Shown: positions 35,422 to 47,607, counted from the first letter of the stretch. The stretch: 64,000 nt of DNA from Druceiella hillmani (GCA_039881145.1 JAYKKI010000037.1:13403501-13467500); one strand, 5' to 3'. Notes: generated by a model not told the origin, from the letters alone. Numbers and translations are program-made.

Positions 35422-37389
35422 ATTTTGATCAATGGTATAAAATGACTCATTAACATGTCAAACATATTAAAAATCCTTTCGCAGTTATTTTCTTATACCG
35501 ACTACATATAACCCAAATACTGAAATTAAAAGAAGATAACATTACTTCTTTGAAAACACTTAACAACCTTAATTATTTTCAGAGTGTGGTCTGTATAGTT
35601 ACTTAATTTAATTGTAGTTAGGTAAACTTGTAATTTTATAAAGAAATATGGCAACTATTCAATTCCCACGCCAATTTCAAATGCCCTCGCAAAAAGAGTT
35701 TAAGCTAGCGGTTGATTTATTCATACTACTGAATGATTGATGCTTTAATAACACAAGCGTTTATTAAAAACCGAACTCGTCATTAAATCAACTCGATTGG
35801 AGATAGCTTGCGGGCAATATTTTTAATTCGACGTCATAGTCACAATATTTAAAAAACTGGTTTTATTTCATATGTTTGCCACTTAATTATTTACATTACG
35901 AGCTAGAAAAAATTATATGTTTGAAATTTCCGCCAATTTCTATTAACAAGTTTCCATGTAGTCCGTTGACATCTAAATTGCCTTTTTTCCCCAGAAAAAT
36001 ATATACGCTCACAAAACCAGGTACATTTAGACGCCATTACAAGACATCATAAAACCAATCGAATGCTTAATGGTTTTTCCGTATTCAGCCTTATAAATAT
36101 CATCATGACACGATCCAATTTATAGCCACTTTTGCTTTTATTGTTACGCACAATTTATGACATTAATGAGGATCACAAAAGACGATATCGACTTATTTTA
36201 AAAGCCCATTATTTTATTTAAATAGACATCAATATTTAAATCTATAATATTTAATTTTTTTTCATCGGTAAAAAGGAATTAAGTATCATAATGGTGTCTT
36301 CAACGTAGTTTTCAAATCTTCTAAGCCAAAAATATTTTAAGTTTTACATTATGATTGAAGATTTACATTGTGATATTTATGTATTGCCGTTGTTTATACA
36401 TTAAAAATACTTTATATAATATAAATTGGTTTCATTGTTTTTATAATCCTAAGTCTTATACTTGCATATATATTAACCGAATTTACTATGTATGTCCGTC
36501 GAGTCTGAAACAGAGTTCTCTTGATTTGTGCGCACTTGCACACTTTTGGATTTTTTTGTATACCTTTCTCTTTGTGTTTATCTCTTTTGTTTCTTAAGGG
36601 AGAAAATAAAACTTAGAGTAATTCACTTAACTTAGTTATATTCCTTAAGGGATTTGAAATTAAATCATTAACAATCACGCAACAAGTATCGAGCACGCAG
36701 ACATACGAAATGATCGAAAAAAATTGCTGAGACTATTATGGCGATTTGTCATAAAGTAATATATTAGATGGTTATATTGCAATCAAATGTGCTTTTAAGT
36801 TATTACTGTTATTGGATAAAAACTTAACCGCGTAAATAAATAATCTAAACCCGTGAAGTCGCGAATCAAAAACTCTTCAAAATACGTTTATTTGTTCACC
36901 ACTCATATAACCTCAGTGAAGTTTTGAATAAATGTAGCCTGTATCATGAAAATGTACATGCGACATTTACCACAAAAACAGAATTTGTTTAATGTGTAAA
37001 AGCAATATGGCTGTCTATAGTTACGTTCTTTAGGGCATAAAATTTTTAATTTCACACCCTTTCTTCAATTCTGTGCATATCAAATTATTTAGCCATTTCC
37101 AATACTATATTCCAATTATTTCAGAAATTTATATATTTCATCGCCATTTTTTTCCGCGCAAGGTCAAAGCTAATAATAAATAAATCGTTTCTGTATTAGA
37201 AAAGAAAAACGATGTTTACAAAATGCATTCAAGGAAAATTAAACTCCAACTTCAATCATATTTAGGTATACTCCAATCTACTAAACCGTGTTAAAAATAC
37301 AAATACTCCCATCACTAGCTCGTATTGTTAAGTTCAATTTATACATTGTTTTCTCACTGTTTCTCCGTTATAAACTTGCCTTTACTTAC

Positions 37390-37447
37390 CTTTATAGCAT
37401 TGTATGAAAACCATCCAACCTAACTGGTCGTTGCTCTATTTGGCACG
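37390..37447 (-). other. Candidate 58-nt non-coding exon
   Basis: On the minus strand a pyrimidine-rich tract ending TTTTTTTGGCAG precedes the segment, and AAAGGTAAGTAAAG follows it, giving strong acceptor and donor matches 58 nt apart. All three frames contain a stop, so it could only be an untranslated or non-coding RNA exon. No neighbouring exon was found. Confidence 0.2.
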
Positions 37448-38766
37448 CTGCCAAAAAAACAACAATAAAACACATAGATATTTGCATAACCATTGGCAAA
37501 AACTATCAAATCCCTACTTTATAATATTATATAACAAAGAAAATAACTTCACTTAGTTTTGTAACAGATCACACTGTATCCTACGCCCACGTAACATAAA
37601 AATCCTTGACATTAGATAAACTATTTCTCAATAAAAGCATTGTCTCTATCCTCTCAACGTTGTAGAAAGATTCAATATTGAGAGGAGCGATGAGATAATA
37701 CTAAAGGAAGGACGTACTTATATCAACATACGGGAATCTTTCGGTTCAATGGCGTTCAAATAAAACGCATGCATTGTCTTAAATGTATTCTTTACTAAAT
37801 TGATTGACAGGTAAAACGTCAAGAGCAATAAAATTATTCGGAGGTCAAATGTTATCAATACACATCTCAACTCATCAATATTGAAGGCAGAAACGTAATG
37901 ACGGAAGCTAAAGTGCTCTGAATTCTGACTAACAGGTTACATAACTGGGTGAGGCACGACTGTTGTACTCGTTGTACAAATTAAAATTGTCCATCAAGAT
38001 CAGTCTGATAAATTGATTGGCCAATGTAAATTTCCTTTGCTGTGTTATCATAGCTTTATGTACTATTCCTGTACCCACCGTAGCAGTTTAGTTACAGGAA
38101 AAAACATTTGAAAGGAAAATGTTTATTACGATGCAAATATCTGAAAAAACCCAAAAGATAAATTTAATTTTTTAAAGGACTCAGATGGAGAAAAGTTTCT
38201 TATGAATGGCCTCACGTATAAGAAAGAAATATAGATCAAACTAAAATAGAATGTTATAATGCCCAATTTCAAAGCTCCCCAGCACAACCATAATTGTATT
38301 TTTCATTTAACTAAATTCCTAAGTTTTTCTTTTTCTATCTTTTATTAATATTTTATGACTGAGGATAGAAACACATTTCCAATTATTTGCAGAATTGTTC
38401 AAACATTATAATTCCGAGATGGAGAAACCAAGAAATCTCACCGCAAATGTTTTCCTTTTACTCAACACAAAATTTAGATAATTATCTCTTTGCCTCCCTA
38501 CTCAAGTAGTATATGTGGATGAAAAGCGACTTAATACTGCGTCAAACATTTGCCTATTTAGGTCGCTAATTCTGGTGGTTCTGCTTTGAATATAAAACAT
38601 GAAACTTACTCAAAACAGATCTTAGGAAGCTAAAAATAATCTAAAAGCAATGTTTATGTTAGTTTTCATTGACTGCATCACCGACACCATCATACGATCA
38701 TGATGCCAAAACCAACCAACCGTCGTAACGTAAATTTAACAACGCCACCTTGGTTGCTTTAGACAC

Positions 38767-39065
38767 ATGTGTCAATTAAGTGTCTCCAGGATACCTCGTC
38801 AGTATCTCTGGAGAAACCGGACTAAAACCTTGAAAGTCCAGCGCTCAGCACCAAAATACGCGTTTCGAAACAAATCGAAGACAGACAGATTGATTCATCG
38901 ATGCAAAAAACTAAACGCAACAGACCTAAACAATTGGCGGCACACCATTTACACAAATTCAGATCCCTTAGCGACCCAAACCACCTACAACAATGTAAAG
39001 GTCAGGGTCGCTATGGGGTCAACATCAGCAAGATGCCAGCTCTCCGATCAAAGAAGAAGAAAAAA
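38767..39065 (+). pseudogene. Possible LINE ORF2 C-terminal remnant
   Basis: The frame from 38767 reads SRIPRQYLW, then SAPKYAFRNKSKTDRLIHR and LNATDLNNWRHTIYTNSD. This resembles the C-terminal pattern of insect LINE proteins (RIP-QLLYG, G-PK-RFKD-LK, W..LA.DR..WR) and is followed by an AAG-rich tail at 39048-39066, as at LINE 3' ends. The match is weak and diverged and no reverse transcriptase motif remains. The overlapping frame at 38901-39212 is a shadow. Confidence 0.35.
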
Positions 39066-40672
39066 GATTCGTTTTCCTTTCGTAAGATCTTTAAATACAT
39101 ATTCAATTTAATTCAATCCTTTGTTTTGTTCTTTATAGTACTTCAACATGTCAGCACTTTTCAGCACAATGTCAGCAATTATTGCTACGTTATAGCAATC
39201 ATTCAAGAATAATTCCGTCAATAAAGTCGATAGTTAAACACACAAACGAATCATTAGAACATATAAGGGAGATTATTTTTTCTATGAATGTTGATTACTG
39301 ATGCTTTAATAATTTCGAACTTAAGAAAAAAATAGCAATAAAAAACGAGAATAAAGAAATAATTTTAATACTTAAATTTCGTCGCTGCAACAATCGATGA
39401 TAAAATTTCAAAAAAAAATTTTTAAAAAGCTTTCGGAAAAAAAAACAAAATTAATACAATGATAATAATTAAAACATTCGAATTCGCCATCAAAAAGTGC
39501 AAAATGAAAATTTTAAAATTAAAATTACATTGAAATGTTAATCAAAATAAAAAGTCTCATTAAGCCTATCTTCATTTCTAATAAATGAAATATTAGGTGC
39601 GATATTTTGTACATCGATTTCTCAAACAGCAAGCGTTGAAACAAGCTAAATCGTTATTGGTATTGGCTGATCGTGAATTAAGAGCTCTCCATATAGTCAA
39701 ATATTGATCTGCGTCAATTTGCAATGTTGATCTTGCACTCTTAAATATTAAATAGCGTTTGCGTAATCATATATACTGAACTAACTGGTATTTTAATAGT
39801 GAAACACGAGAAGCGTAGTAACTATAAATTATTACTTTAAATTATAATTTAATCTATCATCTGATCGGTTAATCTACTAACTACGACCTCGTAGTAATCT
39901 ATTCAATGCTTTAACATTTTAGTATCTTCTAAATGATACTTTTTTTTCAATTTGACACACGTTCTTAATAAGACTATGAGTTATTGTAATATTCTGAGTA
40001 GAATGTTTCTTGTTTTTCCAATCGCATTATAGATCAAGGTTGAAAGTTTAGTGAATAGAGGTATCTGTATATTATTTTTGTAGTGATGAATTTATATTTG
40101 TAAATGTAAATATACAAAGCTAAACACCATTGACATTTAGTCTCATTTTTTTTTGTAGGCAATATTAGCAAATGAATTCTTAAAAAGCAACCTCTTCAAA
40201 AAATAAAACCGGATACTTATGTTGAAAGATCAGAAAAGATAAGTGATTTCCACGAAGTTAGTGAAATGAAATTGATTTCTAAGTGAATGGTAATTTATTC
40301 CTTAAAAAAATCCGCGCTAGACTTACAGGGTGACCTAAAATATTGCACATATGTAAGTAGAAAAAGAAAAAATGGTGTCAAGACGTAAAATAATGATTTA
40401 ACTAATTAGTTATATGGAAGAATGAGAAGAAAGTTGAATTCACAGAAAACCGACAAACAACTCCATAGTCGCAGTCCTGGAGTAGTTGAGGGATCAGAGT
40501 AATAATATTACAAGATATAATGCGTCTTGCAACATTACATTGATCTGTTTAAGTGATATTTGGTAATTTTTTTAGAAGGGTATCAAACAGTAGAAAAACA
40601 CAAAGTACTAAAAACCAAGCTTTAAGCAGAAAAGCAGTACTAACTACTGAGAACAATTGTAAAAATAAGAAA
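39066..40672. other. AT-rich stretch, nothing recognised
   Basis: No gene or clear element was recognised. Confidence 0.4.
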
Positions 40673-40683
40673 GAAAGTACTTG

Positions 40684-41849
40684 TTGAATATATTTGACAT
40701 TAATTTTGTAGAAATTCATTATTCACAATTAAATGAAACTACGTGATGTAGTATTATTTCTACTTTCATTAAGTTCTTTACCACGACCTAGATTTCGTCA
40801 GGTGGGCTATTAGCAAAGATCTTCGAACTTCAGTAACTATTTTCATAAGGTCAAGAAACACGCCCTGAAAAAACACGCTTTTTCAACAATTTGTCCAGGC
40901 CAAAAATAACCTGATACATTAATTCGTTAATAATGATAATGAAATTCTATCAGAGATTCTTAACAATAACAGGGAAACATTGAAAAAAAAGACATTTTAG
41001 TATCTTCTGTTTGAATATTTGAAAAAGTTGGCGTTAAATGGTTAGTGTTTTTTAAAAATAATTAGCTACGTAAAAAAATTAAGTGTTTAAGAAGTAAATT
41101 GATCTTTGTGTCATCAAAGCAAACCATTAAAAGTTAAGATATCCGTATAACTTGATTTAGAATTTAAAATAATTTAAATTAAAAGCGAGTCGCTGTAAAT
41201 ACTGGCCGCCGAGCGTCCATAGTTGTCGCTTCGCGTAAGTTGCTCGAAGTTGGAAAAACCTGATTATATTAAAGGCTATTTTCTATATTAAACTGGTTCA
41301 TGAATGTCGCCAGATTTCCGACCTACTTTTTTCCTGTGTTTTTATTTTATGCTAGTTTCTATTCTTATTTACCTGTAAATGCATTTTAAATCTTTCATTT
41401 CAGTTGGTTGTTTTAAAATTTTAATTCTATGTATGTGAGCATTAGAAAATGTATGCGAGCAAAACCGCCAGATGTAAACGGAAATTTGACAATATTTTGT
41501 CATTTAATCACAAAAAATAACTAAGTTACTTATTTTTGAAGTGGATACCAGCACTGTCGACCAACTTAAACAAATTTCTAATTGAAATGAATTTCTGTAC
41601 ACGCCGCATCTGTTCGTAGTGCCGCACTCACGGATTACCACATTGGCTGAAGGCGTGTCCAGGCGGAAGCCCATTGCGCTGATGCCTTCCTAAATTTCCG
41701 TTGGACCTTGAACTGTCTGTGAATCAATTATAAGTATCTTTGCTAATAGCCCACCTGAAGATGTTGTAATACAACGAAACCAAGGTCGTGGTAAAGAACT
41801 TAAAGAAAGTAGCAATAATACTACATCACGTAGTTTCATTTAATTATGA
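40684..41849 (-). mobile_element. Copy B of hammerhead-bearing Penelope-like family (1.17 kb)
   Basis: An insertion of 1,166 bp flanked by perfect 11-bp target duplications GAAAGTACTTG (40673-40683 and 41850-41860). It has inverted pseudo-LTRs of roughly 105 bp at about 40729-40820 and 41735-41841, and a one-sided tail at the left end (40684-40728) with the same start as the tail of copy A. The interior of about 0.9 kb has no reverse transcriptase or GIY-YIG endonuclease frame, so this is non-autonomous, like ribozyme-bearing retrozymes. Interior blocks recur at 47310-48490 and 52079-52190. The left hammerhead has lost stem II by a 16-bp deletion; the right one is complete. The strand given is the one on which the tail is at the 3' end. 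Confidence 0.75.
41738..41796 (+). ncRNA. Type I hammerhead ribozyme, all core elements present
   Basis: A self-cleaving RNA motif read on the plus strand. Stem I: CCAC (41751-41754) pairs with GTGG (41788-41791), extended after an internal loop by CTTT (41738-41741) with AAAG (41793-41796). Core: CTGAAGA (41755-41761). Stem II: GTTGT with ACAAC (41771-41775) around AAT, with one extra T before the stem, as I recall for Penelope-type hammerheads. Then GAAA (41776-41779), a minimal stem III ACC-AA-GGT (41779-41786), and C17 at 41787, giving the canonical GTC triplet. Cleavage is predicted between 41787 and 41788. The very short stem III is known from Penelope-like retroelements, where such motifs may act as dimers. 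The parts are read by hand; activity is inferred. Confidence 0.75.
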
Positions 41850-41860
41850 GAAAGTACTTG

Positions 41861-43696
41861 AATTCAATTTAGATCAGAGAAGATAATCATTACGTCAGTA
41901 AGCATACTTATGAATTATTTAGAACTTTATTACGAGATTACCAATTGGTTACTGTTTTAATTTTTTATTTCATTAAAATGTTAATTTCTCCCTTGGTTAT
42001 CTCGTGCTTTTTTGTTTACAAACTAAGTAATCCAAAAGTAATAAAACAATCCAAAAATTAAAATTGACAAATAAACAAAATTGAGCTTCTATGAAAAGAC
42101 TTTCGTTTCTTTAATTTCGTCACTTTTGTCCATGTATTAAAGCCCTAGGCAGCTTCTTCAGTTTTAGAACTTCAGTTTAGAATTTTAGATCAAAATTCTT
42201 TAGATGAAAACCTCAATCAATATGTAAAATAAAAGCGATTTTTTAATAGAGCATCCCATCGAGTAGTGTCATTGGAAAGGTCTTTAAAAAAAAGCACTTT
42301 TTTTAATTGAGTTTATACTTAAAGTTTGATATTGTTCATAATATTTTATTATACAGCAATGTATTTCCGGCGAAGGTGTTCCCAATTTTAACAACCGCAT
42401 TCGAAATATCATCGTAAATCTTATAATTCAACGTCACGGAACGTAAAATATGTAATAAAAAGTCTCTTCATCAGCTCATACAATATGATCCGAACCTTCG
42501 TATTTAACATTGGAAGAAACCTATAAAATATGAACCTTACACAATACATACATCTTTACAACTCGCGATTTATTCCAAATAACGTCACGAAGTTGCAATG
42601 ATTAATGACTCCTGGTAAATTTAATGATTATTACGTAAATCATAATTTAGCCCTCATGTACGCATAACTGATTTTTGGAACAATTGTGATAAATCACCAC
42701 AAAATTTGAATAGAATATTGTCCCAGAATCGGTATCCATATTAACAACAGAAATGCTCATCACATTAGCGACCCTTTCTGTCGCTTTACCATAATCACCT
42801 CGCATTAAGTTTGATTAATTACAAGTGTAGTTTTTAAGGATACATTGGAAGTTGATTGGGAGGTTTTGGTTGATTAGTTTAGACAACTTTTATAAATTAA
42901 GCTTTTCCAAGTGAATTAGCTACACGTGGTTTCTCATGTACACATGATTCAAAGGTTGCAGAGGTTGAACACAAATTATGGTTATTGTAATGTTAACTTA
43001 TTGCAAAATTAACATCACCAATGTAATTTTTTTCTTCGGAAACCCAAAAGTATATAATTTGTTTATTTAATATATACACACATATACATAAATATATACA
43101 TATATGTAAATATATACATATATATGTTGTTAATATATACATATGTATGTTAGATGAGAAAATGTTTCAGTTTAATATTAACTATTTTCCATATTTGAAG
43201 TAAAAATAATAATAATAATGAACTTTCGTATGCTTTACGTACCACTGAAGTGAAACTTCTTGACTATTGCAGTAATATGAATTAAGGAATTAAAAAGGAA
43301 TAGTGGCTTTTAGATCATATTTCCTAAAATTGTACACACTTATACAAAAAAAAATATCACAAGCATTTTAATTATCGCACATCAATAGTCTTGCAGAGAA
43401 AGAAAGTTAAAAGCGCCACTACACTCCTGTTCTTGCAGCTACTATATCTATAATGTGATCTATAAATGTGATCTAGTACCATATAATCCGGTCACATATG
43501 TGATTTATTGTACCATGATTATTTCGTATACTGCCAGTTGTAGTTTCCCACGTCTGGAGAGCGACACTTAGTGCCTCTCCTCTACTTGCCCACGTTGTGC
43601 AACAATGTGGGTATTCGCACACCACGGCACAGACTTTATGATTATTGCGACAAAATATTCCAATATCTATATTTTAACTACACTTTTTTACTTATT
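41861..43696. other. AT-rich stretch, nothing recognised
   Basis: No gene is supported. An irregular ATATATACATA-type low-complexity run lies at 43070-43150, and ATGTGATCTATAA words repeat around 43455-43500. Confidence 0.4.
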
Positions 43697-43752
<56 letters not shown>

Positions 43753-43753
43753 G

Positions 43754-43796
<43 letters not shown>
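43697..43796. repeat. (CA)n(TA)n microsatellite
   Basis: An ACACACACAC block runs into about 45 TA units with two interruptions. The plus-strand frames over it are spurious. Confidence 0.95.
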
Positions 43797-43800
<4 letters not shown>

Positions 43801-44057
43801 AGGAGTGTTTATATGCCTGTATCTAAAATTGATAATATTTTTTATTTGTCTTTTTTCTTTTTCATTTCTTATGTCTATGTCCGTATATGTTGTTATGATT
43901 TTTTCTAGTATTAAACTGTTTGTTTTTTTGTTATTATTGTAAAGAATAATACAGTTGAACTATTATTTTCTAAATTGTTTAATATTCTTAATTTTAATGA
44001 CTTCATTTAAATGGCATACGAAATACGGAAATTCGGAGACATACCAAACTATCCTAC

Positions 44058-44290
44058 GTGGCGCGCATCATTTCGGTGGCACCGGGCTGGTCAAGTGAGG
44101 CATAGAATTGATAGCAGATGCAACAAGAAAGTTAAGGATTGGAGACTGTAAAACGGAACCAAGTCACGTTGGTCGTTGACCAACGAGATGATCTGACAAC
44201 ATTTCTAATGGGATGAGAAAGAACTGGCTGAAGAAAGCGTAACACTGGCAGGACTGGAGTGCGAAAGAGAAGATCTACACTCCGCAGTGG
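44058..44290 (+). pseudogene. LINE (RTE-like) ORF2 C-terminal fragment
   Basis: The plus strand reads WHRAGQVRHRIDSRCNKKVK followed by DWRL-stop-NGTKSRWSLTNEM, then after a frameshift NWLKKA-stop-HWQDWSAKEK and IYTPQWIVNG. This follows the conserved C-terminal pattern of insect LINE proteins: WRWAGHV, K.V..WRP, G.R..GRP..RW.D, W...A.DR..W....EAY.QQW. It is followed by a GAAGA-rich tail. Only the last 75 or so codons are present, a typical 5'-truncated insertion. Two stops and at least one frameshift are visible. Assignment to RTE rather than another LINE clade is tentative. Confidence 0.65.
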
Positions 44291-44479
44291 ATAGTAAATG
44301 GTAAAAAAAGAAGACGAAGAAGTATTTCTATTAAACTATTCACATGTACTAATATTACTTTTAACCATGTAGATATATTGCATGAACGTAAAAATATTAT
44401 GAATATCTCAAAAACTATTACGATTTAAAACCTCTTGTAAAACAGTTTTTTTATAACTTTAACTTTATCAATTTTGTAA

Positions 44480-44790
44480 TTGAAGGTGAATATAATTTTT
44501 TTTATTAATTGTTGAGACATATACGGGACTATTAACTATTGAGACGTATGTGGGGCTATTAACTATTGAGATATATGCGGGACTCTAACTTTTGAGATAT
44601 ATGCGTGACTATTAACTATTGAGATATATGCGGGACTGTTAATTGTTGAGAACATGCTTTATCACTATGCGAAATTTCAATTTCCTGAACCAAACGGTTT
44701 CTGAAGAGCCAGCTGTGGCGGATAATAAGACGGATGGACACGTGTTTTATCTTATAACAATTTCATTTGTTTCCTTTTGAGGTACGGAAC
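44480..44790 (-). repeat. Dispersed 'GGAACC' repeat with internal tandem expansion
   Basis: On the minus strand: GGTTCCGTACCTCAAAAGG, a TCCATCCGTC run, CAGAAACCGTTTGG, then five copies of a CCCGCATATATCTCAATAGT-type unit. Block order equals that at 17880-17480 and 49040-49200, where the unit occurs once. Confidence 0.7.
44512..44656. repeat. 27-bp minisatellite, 5 units
   Basis: Units of the form TTGAGATATATGCGGGACTA plus TTAACTA follow one another with 26-27 bp spacing. They are an amplified internal block of the GGAACC repeat. Confidence 0.85.
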
Positions 44791-44985
44791 CCTAGAAAAC
44801 ATCTCAAAATCAATTCCAACACTAGCCACGTTCGCCATACCATTACACACCGTTCCCGCCATTTACCTACTTTCCCCATTTCTTGCTTCGGTTTTCTTTT
44901 TAATTGGCAATATACAGAGCGTTATAGAGATTTTTATTTAGAAAAATGTAGTAAACAGTAAAATAAATAATACAGTGTTACTTAC

Positions 44986-45040
44986 CTGTCGTTCTTTGTA
45001 AAACGAATAAATCCAAATACTGTTTTACTTTTTAACGGAA
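44986..45040 (-). other. Candidate 55-nt exon
   Basis: On the minus strand an acceptor-like TTTATATTACAAG precedes and the consensus donor CAGGTAAGTAA follows, 55 nt apart. One frame is open (PLKSKTVFGFIRFTKNDR). No second exon was identified, so this stays a weak candidate. Confidence 0.15.
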
Positions 45041-45474
45041 CTTGTAATATAAAGACAAGTAATCAACACATTATTTTAACTCATACCTTAAAAATAACAT
45101 TTTCATCGTGCTTTTCATAATCTAATTCACCGTACATTTTATCCCATTTCTCTTGATTTTGTCTCACAGTAGTCAGACAGAAACCTATTAATTATGGATA
45201 CGACAGTATAAGCAGCGAGAACGTGTTCAAAAGTGACCCAGGCCAGAATTTACAGAAATTCCTGAAGGAAGTCGTTTGCTTGACTTACTGTCAAGGCTCA
45301 CGAAAGGCTGTAGAATAGAAGTACTTTATAGTTAAATACGAAGTTTGAAACAAAATTCCAGTCATTTTGTTAACTTCGTTACATTTACAGAAATAATATA
45401 TACAACAAACTTATTATTTCAAAAGCTATTTCTTGAAACTAAACTAATACATTGGTAATTAACATTACACTAAT

Positions 45475-45835
45475 ATTATAAATACGAAAGTTCGGATATT
45501 TTGGTTACTCAAATATACATAAAAAGCTTAACATTAAACTTGGTGTAGACATAGTTCACGATTCGAATTAACATATGGAATACTTTTTTAGCTCAAAAAT
45601 AACATAATTTCTGTAAGATAAAACCCGGTATTTTTGCTCAATAATAAAACTATAGTGCTACTGATATGCTGCAATATATCTATAAATGATGCTACGTGGA
45701 TATTAAATTGGTAAAACATACTATTTATAGAGATATATGGCTATAGTATTATTGTGTAAGACAATACTGTGTCCCGTCGTCTTGATCAAAAACTCACACA
45801 AACGAAACCGCGGGCGAAAATTTATATATATTATT
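45475..45835 (-). repeat. Dispersed insect repeat, minus orientation
   Basis: On the plus strand it starts TAATATTATAAATACGAAAG and ends CGAAACCGCGGGCGAAAA. In insect sequences these are the two ends, in reverse, of a common non-coding repeat class. No coding content. Confidence 0.5.
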
Positions 45836-46077
45836 TTTATGTAGTGCGCAACGTACCGTGGGGTTCCAGCCGGCTCTTCTCACACAAATCCAACTCGCTA
45901 TTGATAATATGTAACGATATTGGTAATTCATAATTACGACTATTAATATCGTAGCAAAGATCGTGTGTATAGTTCGTAAAGGTGACTCTGTGCATCAAAT
46001 TGAGTAGAAAATAATAAGAAAATTCTCAATTTTTTTCTGAAAAATTTATGTGAAAGTTGTGTCAACAAATATTCTAT

Positions 46078-47115
46078 TTTTAACCGACTTCAAAAAGGAG
46101 GCGGTTCTCAATTCATCGAATTTTTTTTTATGTGTGTTCAGCGATAATTCTTTACCAAGTGGACCGATTTCGATGATTCTTCTTTTTTATTTGAAAGAGG
46201 GTACTTTAGGTATCCAGATAAATACGATGATGATCTGATGATGAGGTCCGGAAATGGAAGATGGAGCTCCTTAATGAATGGCAGTAAATCAACTATGATT
46301 CAAGATATTTGCTACGGATAGTTGATACTTGCAAGATAACGACACCACTTACTAGATTAGGGTCGATTTATGAGTTTTGGAGATGAACAATGGAACTACT
46401 TAACTGATGTTAGGAAATCAAACGTGAAAAAAGATATTTGCTGCTAATAGTTGTTACTTTGCAAAATAACTACGCCGTCGACCAGGTCTCGGTCTGATTA
46501 TGAGTTCCGGAGCTAAACAGCTAAACAATGAACTCCTTAACGGAGAGCAGTAAATTAAACGTGAGTTAAGATATTTGCTACTGGCAGTTGTTACTTTGTA
46601 AAATAATCACACCAACGACTATGCCAGAGTCTGATGATGCGTTTTGGAGACGGACAATGGAATTCCTTATCGGATGATATTATATTAAGCGCAAATCGAG
46701 ATATTTTATACTGGTATTTTTAACTTTGCAAAATAACTGCACCATCTTTCTGGTCATGGTCTGATGATGAGTTCTGAAGATGAATAATATAACTTTTTAA
46801 CTAGTAGTAGTAAATAAATTCTGATTCAATATATTTGCTGTAGCTTAAATATTACTTTAGTTATTATTTTGCAAAATTTGCTATTGAACTTTGGAAATAG
46901 AGAACGGAGCTTGGAATAGAGAGCTAAAATCTAACCACTGGCGGCTTTACACAATTAGGAAATTATCTAGATTCTAGCGTTTGCCCGTGACTTTTGATAA
47001 TTGTACAATATTTTAAGAAAGAAAATAATTGAATGTTAGTAGTATTATGATGATTAATGTTATTAATCACTAAACATTCTTAAATAAAATGTCTTTTAAA
47101 AAACCGACTTCAAAA
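46078..47115. repeat. Repeat block bounded by ACCGACTTCAAAAA words
   Basis: ACCGACTTCAAAAAGGAGG at 46081-46099 and ACCGACTTCAAAAAGTAGG at 47102-47120 bound about 1 kb that contains the 130-bp tandem array and, near 46975, a CTAGCGTTTGCCCGTGAC word of another insect repeat class. The ACCGACTTCAAAAAGGAGG opening and a following CCGATTTCGATGATTCTT are words I associate with lepidopteran repeats. No coding region. Confidence 0.55.
46235..46890 (+). repeat. 130-bp tandem array, 5 units
   Basis: Units start near 46235, 46365, 46494, 46631 and 46761 with CTGATGATGAGTTCCGGAGA-like words, then CAATGGAACTCCTTA, AAGATATTTGCTACTGG and ACTTTGCAAAATAACTAC. Period is 130 bp, with one unit longer because AGCTAAAC is doubled. 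Units differ substantially, so the array is old. Confidence 0.85.
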
Positions 47116-47607
47116 AGTAGGTACTAAAAAGTAAAAAAATAAATAACTCAAAGTATGTACCCATTTATTCGCAAAAAATGACTAACTTATTTTTGAAGTC
47201 GGTGCCAGCACTGACGATCAACTTAAATAAATGTAAAATTTTACGTTACAAATACGTCTTTTATGAATCTGTGAGTACATTCGATGTTAAGCTTTTAAAT
47301 TTTACATTATAAATTCATTTCAATTAGAGATTTGTTTAAGTGGGTCGACAGTGCTGGCACTGACTTCAAAAATAAGTAACTTAGTTATTTTTGTGAATAA
47401 ATAGATACCTATTTTGAGTTAATTATCTTAAAGAGACTCTTTAAATACACATTACAGTCCGATGCACATAATCATGTGTGAGATAGCAGATGTAATTAAA
47501 GTTTTGGTTGCTATGAAATTATGTGGTAAAATTATAATTATCATGTTTTTACTTTTCAAGCTGACTAAGATTAACTCAGTGGTAATATTAGCTTGTTTGT
47601 GATTGCT

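Larger units (their letters stand above)
32773..38766. other. Long AT-rich stretch, no gene
   Basis: About 6 kb without a supported gene. Visible items are a perfect hairpin (33208-33259), a 22-bp tandem duplication (35378-35421) and a splice-flanked segment on the minus strand (37390-37447). The 84-codon frame at 35108-35362 and the 80-codon frame at 36355-36597 have no recognised motif. Confidence 0.4.
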
